64,000 bases of DNA from JAJPHF01 sp035293805 (GTDB taxonomy: Bacteria; Chloroflexota; UBA6077; JAJPHF01), in the NCBI GenBank assembly GCA_035293805.1, contig DATGMD010000032.1:1-64000 (forward strand), in the 5' to 3' direction. The notes under the pieces were generated by a model. The model was not told the origin of the DNA. It ran no database searches and saw only the letters and a program-made list of their open reading frames with translations. Below are positions 42,316 through 49,797 of this stretch, piece by piece (within the stretch, counting starts at the first letter, position 1; each line of letters opens with the position of its first letter). The translations under genes and the position numbers were made by a program.

Positions 42316-42374
42316 CCGCCGCCCTGATCGGCGGGCGTGGCAGGACGACTTGGGCCTGCCGATCAGGGCGGCGG
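42316..42374. repeat. Perfect 17-bp inverted repeat before LLM gene
   Basis: Arms 42316-42332 and 42358-42374 are perfectly complementary (CCGCCGCCCTGATCGGC and complement) around 25 nt. It ends 48 nt before the ATG at 42423. It may be a transcript hairpin or a miniature repeat element. Confidence 0.75.
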
Positions 42375-42422
42375 CGCTGAATGGCAACCGAGGTCATCTG
42401 CCTTGACGCGGGAGGCCAGCGG

Positions 42423-43550
42423 ATGAGCGGCCGCGAGCGGGAGGTGCGCCCCGGCGCGGACACGGCGCGCGCCCCCTCCCGTGCCTTGCGATTCGGCATC
42501 TGGGACTGGCTGGACCACAACCGGCGTGTGGACCTCGCTGACCTGTACGAGCAGCGCCTGCGCATGGTCGAATACGCCGACCGCGTCGGCTTCTACGGTT
42601 ACCACCTGGCCGAGCACCACGGCATCCCCCTGAGCATGTCCCCCTCGCCCAACCTCTTCTTCGTCGCGGTGGCCCAGCGCACGCGCCGGCTACGCTTCGG
42701 CTCGATGGTGTACCTGCTGCCGTTCTACAACCCGCTGCGGCTGGTCGAGGAGGTCTGCATGCTCGACCACCTCAGCCGCGGCCGCCTGGACCTCGGCATC
42801 GGACGCCCGGCCACGCCCTACGAGATGGCCATGTTCAACGTGGCCCCTGACGAGTCCAGACCCATCATGACCGAGGTGCTGGACGTGCTACTCATGGGGC
42901 TCCGCACGGGCGAGGTGAACTACGAGGGCAAGTACCTGCAGTTGCGCGACGTGGCGTTCACGATGCGCCCCTTTCAGCGCCCATATCCCCCGCTCTGGTA
43001 CCCGACCGTGAACGCGCAGACGGTCCCCTGGATCGCCCGGGAGGGGCTGAACACCATCTACGGCTTCAGCTTCCTATCCGGCACGCTGGAGGACACGCGC
43101 CAGCAGCTCGCGACCTACGAGCGGGTCTGGCAGGAGCACCGCGCGGCGCCAGGACGCCTCAACGAGCACGTCCCCGACCCGCTCTACGGCTTCACGCGCC
43201 AGGTGTACGTGGCCGAGACGGAGGCACAGGCCCTGGCCGAGGCGAAGGAGGCGTATCTGGACTTCTACGCGAACTTCAACTACCAGTTCGCGAAGCACGG
43301 CAGCGACCGCTACGCGCATCGCGCCGCTTTCGAGCCGCTGGTCGAGCAGGGCTTGCTGCTCGCCGGCTCGCCGGCCACGGTGCGCGCACGCCTGCAGGAG
43401 ATCGTGCAGGCAGTCGGCGGCAATTACTTCCTGGGCACGTTCGCGTTCGGCAGTCTGAGCACCGAGCAGGTACTCCGCTCGATCCGGTTGTTCGCTGAGG
43501 AGGTCATGCCGGCACTCACCTCCGCGCTCAGAGTCGACTTCGCGCGATAA
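42423..43550 (+). CDS. LLM-class flavin-dependent monooxygenase
   Basis: ATG 42423 is preferred because GGAGG lies seven nt upstream; ATG 42381 in frame lies next to a repeat. The 375 residues show luciferase-like features: LRFGIWDWLDHNRR, MVEYADRVGFYGYHLAEHHG, RTRRLRFGSMVYLLPFYNPL, MLDHLSRGRLDLGIGRP and RPYPPLWYPTVNAQT. The AEHHG and LPFYNPLRLVEE blocks are closer to FMN-dependent alkanal/alkanesulfonate-type monooxygenases than the other LLM proteins here. It stands alone between the SBP gene and def. Confidence 0.9.
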   Translation: MSGREREVRPGADTARAPSRALRFGIWDWLDHNRRVDLADLYEQRLRMVEYADRVGFYGYHLAEHHGIPLSMSPSPNLFFVAVAQRTRRLRFGSMVYLLPFYNPLRLVEEVCMLDHLSRGRLDLGIGRPATPYEMAMFNVAPDESRPIMTEVLDVLLMGLRTGEVNYEGKYLQLRDVAFTMRPFQRPYPPLWYPTVNAQTVPWIAREGLNTIYGFSFLSGTLEDTRQQLATYERVWQEHRAAPGRLNEHVPDPLYGFTRQVYVAETEAQALAEAKEAYLDFYANFNYQFAKHGSDRYAHRAAFEPLVEQGLLLAGSPATVRARLQEIVQAVGGNYFLGTFAFGSLSTEQVLRSIRLFAEEVMPALTSALRVDFAR

Positions 43551-43603
43551 AGGCCGCCGATCATGAGGAGCGGCAGGAGCGTCTCCGTGAGCTGGTCCGC
43601 TTA

Positions 43604-43612
43604 TGGTAGAAT
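43604..43612 (+). promoter_or_regulatory. Extended -10 promoter for def
   Basis: TGGTAGAAT (TG-n-TAGAAT) lies about 98 nt before the def ATG. No good -35 box is present at the right distance, as is usual for extended -10 promoters. Confidence 0.4.
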
Positions 43613-43709
43613 CAACTCTGTGCTCACTGGCGTGACACCTGAAGCGGGATAGCCCAGGCGCTTAGCCTCACGGCGCTCCCGCGCCACTCTGGCCCGAGCG
43701 GAGGCGCAC

Positions 43710-44240
43710 ATGGCGGTCCGGCCGATTCTCTCCCTGGAGAGCCCCATCCTGCGGCAGAAAGCCAAGCGAATCAAGCACATCGACAAGTCGCTGGACCCGC
43801 TCATCCAGGACATGATCGACACGATGCACGATGCGCCCGGTATCGGCCTGGCCGCCCCGCAGATCGGCGTTCCCCTGCGCCTTATGGTCATCGAGATCGA
43901 GGGCGAGCTGACCACGCTCGTCAATCCCGAGATCGTCAAGTCGCAGGGCGCGTGGGAGCCGGAAGAGGGCTGCCTGTCGATCCCCGGCTACGTCGCCAAC
44001 GTCAAGCGCGCCTGGGCCGTCACCGTCAAGGCGAAGAACCGCCACGGCCGCGACGTGCGCCTCAAGGGCGAGGGGCTCTTTGGCCAGGCCCTCCAGCACG
44101 AGATCGACCACCTCGACGGCATCCTGTACATCGACCGCCTCGACGACATGGACAAGCTCCGCAAGGTCGAGGCTGGCCGCCGCGGCCGCCGCCGCACCGC
44201 CGAGCCCGCGCCCGAGCGCACCCCCGAGCCCGTCATCTGA
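43710..44240 (+). CDS. def: Peptide deformylase
   Basis: The 176-residue protein starts after GGAGGCGCAC. All three deformylase motifs are intact: GIGLAAPQIG, EEGCLSIPG (metal Cys) and QHEIDHLDG (two metal His and catalytic Glu). It removes the N-formyl group from nascent proteins, an essential step. The C-terminal 30 residues after the catalytic helix are basic and then Glu/Pro-rich, an extension beyond the usual end. It is an isolated housekeeping gene among catabolic genes. Confidence 0.97.
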   Translation: MAVRPILSLESPILRQKAKRIKHIDKSLDPLIQDMIDTMHDAPGIGLAAPQIGVPLRLMVIEIEGELTTLVNPEIVKSQGAWEPEEGCLSIPGYVANVKRAWAVTVKAKNRHGRDVRLKGEGLFGQALQHEIDHLDGILYIDRLDDMDKLRKVEAGRRGRRRTAEPAPERTPEPVI

Positions 44241-44267
44241 TTAGTGCTGAATGCTGAGTCCTGGGTG

Positions 44268-45071
44268 ATGAGCGGGGATGCCCCTCGGTACTCAGCCCCC
44301 AGCCCGCAGCCCGCTGCCCTCGTCGGCATCACTTGCGCCACGCTCGTGCCGCAGGGCCAGCGGCCGCCCACCTTCCGCCAGAACCAGAGCTATGCCCGTG
44401 CTGTCGCCGCGGCCGGCGGCCTCCCCGTGCTCCTGCCCCTCCTCGACGACGCGGCCGCCCTGCGCGCGCTCTACGACCGCCTCGACGGCCTGCTGCTGCC
44501 CGGCGGCGGCGACGTCAACCCCGCCCGCTATGGCCAGCCCGCCCGCCCCGAGTGCCACGTCGAGGGCGTCGACGACTGCCGCGACCATGTAGAGCTAACC
44601 CTCGCCCGCTGGGCGCTCGCCGACGGCAAGCCGCTGCTCGGCATCTGCCGCGGCCAGCAGGCGCTCGCCGTCGCGGCCGGCGGCGCGCTCTACCAGGACA
44701 TCCCGACGCAGCTCGACGGCGCCCTGCCCCACGAGCACGCCGACGCCCGCACCGCCCTCGTCCATCCCATCCGTGTCGAGCCCACGAGCCGCCTGGCCGC
44801 CGTCCTCGGCGCCGCCGCGCTGGACGTGAACAGCATCCACCACCAGGCCGTCGCCCGCCTCGCCGACGGCTGGCGCCCCGTCGCCTGGGCGCCCGACGGC
44901 GTCGTCGAAGGCATCGAGCACCCGGCCCACCCCTTCGCCCTCGCCGTCCAGTTCCACCCTGAGGAGCTAGTGCCCGCCCACGCCCCCAGCGTGCGCCTGT
45001 TCGCTGCCTTCGTCGCCGCCTGCCAACAAAAGCCCCCCTTCCCTGATAGGGAAGGAGGGCTAGGCGGTTAG
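44268..45071 (+). CDS. Class I glutamine amidotransferase, gamma-glutamyl-GABA hydrolase (PuuD)-like
   Basis: About 267 residues from ATG 44268 (GTG 44244 is also possible; neither has a clear ribosome binding site). Peptidase C26 features are VGITCATLVPQG, RQNQSYARAVAAAGGLPVLL, LLLPGGGDVNPARYG, the nucleophile in LLGICRGQQALAVAAGG, and the His-Glu pair in VQFHPEEL. PuuD hydrolyses gamma-glutamyl-GABA in putrescine breakdown; related proteins act on other gamma-glutamyl amides. The last 13 residues (KPPFPDREGGLGG) are encoded by a terminator-like hairpin, so the natural C-terminus has run into a repeat. Confidence 0.9.
   Translation: MSGDAPRYSAPSPQPAALVGITCATLVPQGQRPPTFRQNQSYARAVAAAGGLPVLLPLLDDAAALRALYDRLDGLLLPGGGDVNPARYGQPARPECHVEGVDDCRDHVELTLARWALADGKPLLGICRGQQALAVAAGGALYQDIPTQLDGALPHEHADARTALVHPIRVEPTSRLAAVLGAAALDVNSIHHQAVARLADGWRPVAWAPDGVVEGIEHPAHPFALAVQFHPEELVPAHAPSVRLFAAFVAACQQKPPFPDREGGLGG
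45037..45055. terminator. Hairpin at the convergent gene junction, inside the 3' end of the amidotransferase gene
   Basis: CCTTCCCT (45037-45044) pairs perfectly with AGGGAAGG (45048-45055) around a 3-nt loop. It lies 16 nt before the stop of the amidotransferase gene and 21 nt from the stop of the convergent MFS gene, so it could end transcription from both sides. Confidence 0.45.
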
Positions 45072-45075
45072 GTCG

Positions 45076-46353
45076 TCACCCGCGCGCCACCACCTGCGCC
45101 TCGGGCGGCCGGATGAAGCCGATCAGCCCCATCGCCGCCACGTACGTTGCGGCCATCACTGTGAAGCCCGCCACGAAGCCGTGGCTCTCCATCACCCAGC
45201 CGATGAGCAACGTCCACAGCGGCCCCGAGATGAAGCCCACAAAGTAGTACAGGCTGTACGCTGCGTCCGCCGTGTCGCCCGTCGCCGAATCGGCGATCAG
45301 CGCCTGCGTCAGCACCAGCCGCGAGTTCACCACCACGCCGTAGGCGACCAGGTTCAGGATGAGCAGCGGCCCCGGCGCCCCCATCATCGCCAGGCTCCAG
45401 GTCGTGATCGCCGACAGCGCCAGCGACACGAGCAGCACCGCCTTGCGCGGCAGCCGGTCCGACAGCCAGCCGAGCAGCATCGGCCCAACCAGTCCCCCCG
45501 CCTGGAGCACCGCGATCAGCAGTGTGGCGGCGGTCAACTCGACGCCAAGGTCGTTCACGAAGTGCGTCGTCAGGAACGCGATGTCCAATCCCTGGCCGCG
45601 CCCCGCGGCGCCGACCATCTGGACCGCCGAGATGAGCAGCAGGTTCCGGTTCCGCAAGCACGCAGTATACGCATCCAGCGTCGCGCGGCGCCCCTTCTCG
45701 CGGCTAGTCGTCTGCGGGATGCGGTCGCGCAGCAAGAAGTACGCGAGGCCCGCCAGCAAGCTGGGCACGGCCACGACGAAGAACACCGAGCGCCAGCCCA
45801 TTACGGCGACTAGTCCGCCGATCACCAGCGGCGCCAGCAGCGTGCCCGCGTTGCCGCCCGTCGTGTGTAGCGCCAGCACCCGCCCGCGGATCTTGGGATA
45901 GAGTCCTACCAGCATGGTCGAGCCCACTGGGTGCTGCGGGCTCGTGCCGATGCCGCCGATCAGGCGCGTCATCAGCAGCTGGCCGTAGTTCTGCACCAGC
46001 CCCGTCGCCGCCGTCGCGACCGCCAGCACCGTGGCGCCCACGCCGAGCACCACCGAGCGCCGCACGTAGGGCGTGATCAGCCCGAACCCGGCTTGCAGCG
46101 CGTTCGCCATCAGCGAGTAGACCGTCGTCAGCAGCCCGATCTGGAAGTAGCCGAACCCCAGCTCCGTCATCATTACCGGATAGAGCAGGTTCGTCATATT
46201 GCCCTGGAGATGATTGAACGTGTGGGCGATGGTCACTACCCAGAGGGCCACGCCGCGGTCGCCCTGCGCCGAGGGCTCGTTCACTACCGCGGCTGGCGCG
46301 GCGTCGGGGAGCGGCGCCACGCTCGCCGCGGGCGCAGAGACTTCGGATGACAT
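45076..46353 (-). CDS. MFS transporter
   Basis: The 425-residue membrane protein starts at ATG 46353 after GGAAGG. A 35-residue Ala/Pro-rich soluble head precedes 12 predicted helices. Features are TIAHTFNHLQGNMTNLLYPV in helix 1, GGIGTSPQHPVGSTMLVG in helix 4-5, RGRVLALHTTGGNAGTLLAP, and GWLSDRLPRK as the helix 8-9 loop motif. The pattern resembles fosmidomycin-resistance/CynX-like or oxalate-formate-type exchangers. Substrate unknown. It is isolated between the amidotransferase and MBL genes. The 217 nt upstream (46354-46570) show no clear promoter. Confidence 0.9.
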   Translation of the reverse strand: MSSEVSAPAASVAPLPDAAPAAVVNEPSAQGDRGVALWVVTIAHTFNHLQGNMTNLLYPVMMTELGFGYFQIGLLTTVYSLMANALQAGFGLITPYVRRSVVLGVGATVLAVATAATGLVQNYGQLLMTRLIGGIGTSPQHPVGSTMLVGLYPKIRGRVLALHTTGGNAGTLLAPLVIGGLVAVMGWRSVFFVVAVPSLLAGLAYFLLRDRIPQTTSREKGRRATLDAYTACLRNRNLLLISAVQMVGAAGRGQGLDIAFLTTHFVNDLGVELTAATLLIAVLQAGGLVGPMLLGWLSDRLPRKAVLLVSLALSAITTWSLAMMGAPGPLLILNLVAYGVVVNSRLVLTQALIADSATGDTADAAYSLYYFVGFISGPLWTLLIGWVMESHGFVAGFTVMAATYVAAMGLIGFIRPPEAQVVARG

Positions 46354-46570
46354 GCAGCGGTCCTTCCCACCCCCACCCGAGGCCCCGCATCCGGCCGCCT
46401 CGCCGCTTGGACGAGGCGCCCCCACCAGGATCCACGGGTAACAGGCTCTTGCCCAGGACGACCGCGGGGCGACGTGGAGAGTGCGTCGGGCGCGGCGCCG
46501 TGCGGCACACCAGGAGAATCAGTAGTCGGCAGCAAGTGTAGCAGCGCGGCCCCCCGCGCGCCACCCCCGC

Positions 46571-47545
46571 TCAGCCCTCGCCCCCCGCCGGGTCGCCCAC
46601 CAGCTCCAGCCGCGTGCCCACGCTGTTCGGCGTATAGGCCTCCGGCAGCGCCTGCGCCAGCGCCAGGTGGGCCTTCCAGCCCGTACAGTGCTGCGGCACC
46701 AGCACCGCCGGCCCCACCTCGGTCAGCGCCGCCACCGTCGGCGCGATCAGCGGCTCGAAGATCGCGCCCGTCAGATGGAACCCGCCGATCACGGCATGGA
46801 TCCGCTCGACGCCCGTCAGCCGCCGCGCGTGGCGGATCGTGTTGATCACCCCCGCGTGGCCGCAGCCCGTCAGGATCACTAGGCCCTTGCCGCGCAGGTG
46901 CATGACGACCGCCTGGTCATCGTGGATCCACGGATCGGGCTGCCACTGGCCGTCGATCAGCGCCTGCTGCGTCGGCATGCCCTTCTCGAAGTCCGTCGTG
47001 CGCTCGATCTGGCCCGTAATGAGCACCGCGTCTTCCAGCACGAACGACGGCCCGCGCTCGATCACCAGGTCAATGCCCTCGCGCTCCAGGTCCTGCCGGC
47101 TCGGCGGGATCAGGTCCACCTCGTGCCCGTCGGCGAAGACCTGCTTCCGCTGCCGGAAAGCGTCGGGATGCACCAGGATCGGCAGCCGCCAGCGCGCGTA
47201 GCGATTGAGCATCCCCGTCAGGCCCATCGTGTGGTCGGTGTGACCGTGGCTGAGCACCAGCGCCCGCACGTCCATCAGGTCGACCTCCAGCGCCGTCAGG
47301 TTGTGCAGCACGCCATCCGGTGTCGTGCCCGTATCGAACAGGAGCTGCTCGCGCCGCCCGCCGCGCTCCACGCTCACCAGCATACTCACGCCGTGCTCGG
47401 CGCGCAGCTGCGGCCGCTCGAACTGGTTCTTCGTCCGCTGCGCCCGCTTGGCCACGTCCGTGCCCGCCATCAGCACATCCACCGAGTTGTCCATCAGCGA
47501 CAGCACGTCCACCCGGTCCACCGGCGCCAGCTGTACCTGAGCCAT
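46571..47545 (-). CDS. Metallo-beta-lactamase-fold protein, COG1237 (dihydropterin-RFAP synthase-like)
   Basis: The 324-residue protein starts at ATG 47545 after AGGAGG. Motifs are LLFDTGTTPDGVL, the metal motif LSHGHTDHTMGL, LVILTGCGHAGVINTIRHA, and VIGGFHLTG with a later VPQHCTGW. These define the group named after the archaeal 7,8-dihydropterin-6-methyl-4-(beta-ribofuranosyl)-aminobenzene-phosphate synthase. In bacteria members are mostly uncharacterised hydrolases. Nothing in its neighbours suggests pterin synthesis. Confidence 0.86.
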   Translation of the reverse strand: MAQVQLAPVDRVDVLSLMDNSVDVLMAGTDVAKRAQRTKNQFERPQLRAEHGVSMLVSVERGGRREQLLFDTGTTPDGVLHNLTALEVDLMDVRALVLSHGHTDHTMGLTGMLNRYARWRLPILVHPDAFRQRKQVFADGHEVDLIPPSRQDLEREGIDLVIERGPSFVLEDAVLITGQIERTTDFEKGMPTQQALIDGQWQPDPWIHDDQAVVMHLRGKGLVILTGCGHAGVINTIRHARRLTGVERIHAVIGGFHLTGAIFEPLIAPTVAALTEVGPAVLVPQHCTGWKAHLALAQALPEAYTPNSVGTRLELVGDPAGGEG

Positions 47546-47959
47546 AGAAGCCTCCTGCGTGAGATCGCAGCGTTTCACTGGCCGCGCACGCATTCCGCGC
47601 CCTCGGGGCTAGCCTGGTCGTATCCAGTCTCTTATCATACAACGTAGCAGTTCACTGCCTCGGAGGCTTGTTCGAGTCAAAGATTTCCCGCAAGACCAAG
47701 GAGGTCCGCACGCCGTGTGAGCTTCAACCTGGAGACTCAGTTCTAGCTAATCGCGATAGCTCCATAACGCTCGGTATGGGCGAGGCACACAAGCCGGGTT
47801 ACAAATGGTATTCGGATGTAGAGGACTACAGACACACAATGTGCGCACTGTGTGTGGCGTAGTTAGCAAGTCCTCGTCGCCCAAGAAGTCCTCGACGCCT
47901 ACCCCGTTCCCCTTCACACGGAGGAGAATGACACTCCGGGGCTCGCCCCGATGAGCAGC
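47546..47959. other. Lower-GC intergenic island
   Basis: From about 47630 to 47930 base composition falls close to 50% G+C, in clear contrast to the flanks. A 64-codon plus-strand frame (47668-47862, TTG start near GGAGGC) is present but resembles no family. AAGTCCTCG occurs twice near 47868-47897. The stretch may be recently acquired DNA or a decayed insert. No tRNA fold or transposase fragment was found in it. Confidence 0.5.
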
Positions 47960-48508
47960 CTACCCGCCGACAAGAGCGGCGAGCTTGAGGACGGTGTTCC
48001 AGTTGCGGCCGGTGCCGCGCGTGCCGAGCTTGGACTCGATCAGGGTGCCGGTCAGGCGCGAGCGGCCGATACCTTCGGGATAAGTGACGTAGGCGTGGCG
48101 ACCCTCGGCGTGGACCACCTCAGGGCCAGTTATCGCGGCCTGGAGCGCCGCGACGGCCGCGGCGGAGGGCGCCTGCTTCAGGAACATGACGAGGAGATGG
48201 CTGGGGTCGCGCTCGGCTTCGGCGGCGAAGGGGTTGCGAGCCACCACGTCCGCCCACTCGTCGGCGGTGCGCACCAGGTAGTCCGGGCAGAACCCCAGCC
48301 GCTGGGCCGTCTCCTGCTCCAGCAGGTGTTCGAGGTCGGCGGCCGCCACGTCATCGGCGCGGAAGACGACGTTGCCGCTTTGGAGCAGCGTGCGCACGTC
48401 GCGGAGGTCCAGGCCCGCGAGGAGGTCGCGCAGGTCGGCCATCGCCACCTTGGCATGACCGCCGACGTTGATGCCGCGCAGGAGCGCGACGTACGGCGCC
48501 TCGGTCAT
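47960..48508 (-). CDS. DUF1697 protein
   Basis: The 182-residue protein begins at ATG 48508, overlapping the M24 gene stop by 4 nt (ATGA). DUF1697 is indicated by YVALLRGINVGGHAKVAMAD, VRTLLQSGNVVFRAD, and the end SKLGTRGTGRNWNTVLKLA. The family is widespread, small and of unknown function. Its coupling to an M24-fold protein and two Rieske genes may simply be operon hitch-hiking. Confidence 0.9.
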   Translation of the reverse strand: MTEAPYVALLRGINVGGHAKVAMADLRDLLAGLDLRDVRTLLQSGNVVFRADDVAAADLEHLLEQETAQRLGFCPDYLVRTADEWADVVARNPFAAEAERDPSHLLVMFLKQAPSAAAVAALQAAITGPEVVHAEGRHAYVTYPEGIGRSRLTGTLIESKLGTRGTGRNWNTVLKLAALVGG

Positions 48509-49797
48509 GTGCCAGGGACGTGCTGGACGCGGGTGGGGAGGGCGTTCAGCTCCTCGGCGCCGTCGGCGGTGACGACCACGCCGCCGCCGAGGTTCACGCG
48601 ACGCAGGCCGAGGCAGGCGTTCGGCTCTAACTCGAGGCTCATGCCGGGTCGGAGGACGAGATCGCCGCGGCGAATGCCGGGCGGCGCCTGGCCCTCCAGC
48701 GCGCCCTCGCGCGTGCCGGCGAGCTGCGCGCGGTTGGCGGCGGTGAAGCCGGTCGAGCCGAAGGTGAGCGTGTGCAGGAGCGGCGTCTTCGCCCAGCAGC
48801 CCGCAGCGCGGATCGGCTCCTCCATCGCATGCACCACGTCGGCGAAGGTCGCCCCCGGCCGCACGGCCGCCAGCCCCGCCTCGTAGGCGCGGCGCGCGAC
48901 CTCGGCGCAGCGCTGGTTCTCCTCGTCAATCGGGTCGACCGCCACCGACATCTGCACCTGCGCCTCCTGGCCGCCGTAGCAGGTGTGGATCTCGGCTTGC
49001 ACCAGGTCGCCGGCCTGCACGCGGCGCGGCGGCTCGGCGCGCACGATCCACCGCGGCGGCCCCCAGCCGATGTTCGCCGCGCCGGAGTGCAGGCTGAGCA
49101 TCGGGTAGCGCACGTCGCAAGCGTGGCGGTAAATCTCGCGCATGATCTCGGCGTAGATCGTCGCCTCGCTCACGCCGGGGCGCGTGACCTCCAGCATCAC
49201 CTGGCAGGCCCGCTCGCTCACGCCCGCCGCGTAGCGCAGCAGCGCCAGCTCCTCGTCGCTCTTGACGAGGATCAGGTCGGTGTAGTCTCGCGTGAAGTCG
49301 GCGATGGTCGCGTCGGGCAGGCTCTCCACGAGGTGCTGGTAGAAGCCGAGCGGCAGCAGGCCCTCCGACTCGCCCGGCGCCGTCGGGCCGAAGCCCACCA
49401 GCCCGATGCGGCCCGCCTCCAGCCCGCGCTCGCGCAGCACCCGCGCCGCCGCGGCGCCGCCGAAGCCCACGCGGTAGTCCGTCACCCACGGGGCAATGCC
49501 CCGCTCCTCGCTCACGAAGGCGCGCGAGATGCGCGGCGTGGCGAAGCTCAGCACGACGGGCTCGCTCTCGCGGGGGAAGACGACGATGCTGTCCAGGAAG
49601 TCGTCGATGAGGTAGCTTTCGAGCCGCTCGCGGCCCTGGAAGCTGCCGACGAGCACCGCGTCCAGCCCGCGCTCGGCCATCAGCGCGCGCATGGCCGCCC
49701 AGCGGCGGTCGCGCTCGCGCAGCGACAGGGTCGGGCCGGGCGCCGGCTCGTCCGGCAGCGGGCGCGGGGCGGTGGGCAGATCGGTGGGTGTGCTCAT
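48505..49797 (-). CDS. M24 (creatinase/aminopeptidase P fold) protein with altered metal ligands
   Basis: The 430-residue protein starts at ATG 49797, overlapping the Rieske stop by 4 nt, with GGAGG ten nt upstream. The N-terminal creatinase-type domain (about 25-150) is followed by the pita-bread domain. Metal positions are unusual: the Asp-x-Asp region reads DLVQAEIHTCYGGQEAQVQM, the His region is LHTLTFGSTGF, and the last Glu region LRRVNLGGGVVVT lacks its Glu. Creatinase itself is a metal-free member, so a metal-independent C-N hydrolase is possible (inference). It lies between DUF1697 and the Rieske genes. Confidence 0.85.
   Translation of the reverse strand: MSTPTDLPTAPRPLPDEPAPGPTLSLRERDRRWAAMRALMAERGLDAVLVGSFQGRERLESYLIDDFLDSIVVFPRESEPVVLSFATPRISRAFVSEERGIAPWVTDYRVGFGGAAAARVLRERGLEAGRIGLVGFGPTAPGESEGLLPLGFYQHLVESLPDATIADFTRDYTDLILVKSDEELALLRYAAGVSERACQVMLEVTRPGVSEATIYAEIMREIYRHACDVRYPMLSLHSGAANIGWGPPRWIVRAEPPRRVQAGDLVQAEIHTCYGGQEAQVQMSVAVDPIDEENQRCAEVARRAYEAGLAAVRPGATFADVVHAMEEPIRAAGCWAKTPLLHTLTFGSTGFTAANRAQLAGTREGALEGQAPPGIRRGDLVLRPGMSLELEPNACLGLRRVNLGGGVVVTADGAEELNALPTRVQHVPGT

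Noticed and set aside
47660..47700. GTTCGAGTC string resembling a tRNA T-loop
   Set aside because: The flanks cannot form the T-stem or an acceptor stem, so no tRNA is supported.
47668..47862. 64-codon plus-strand frame in the low-GC island
   Set aside because: It needs a TTG start, has no recognised similarity, and is short enough to be open by chance at this base composition.
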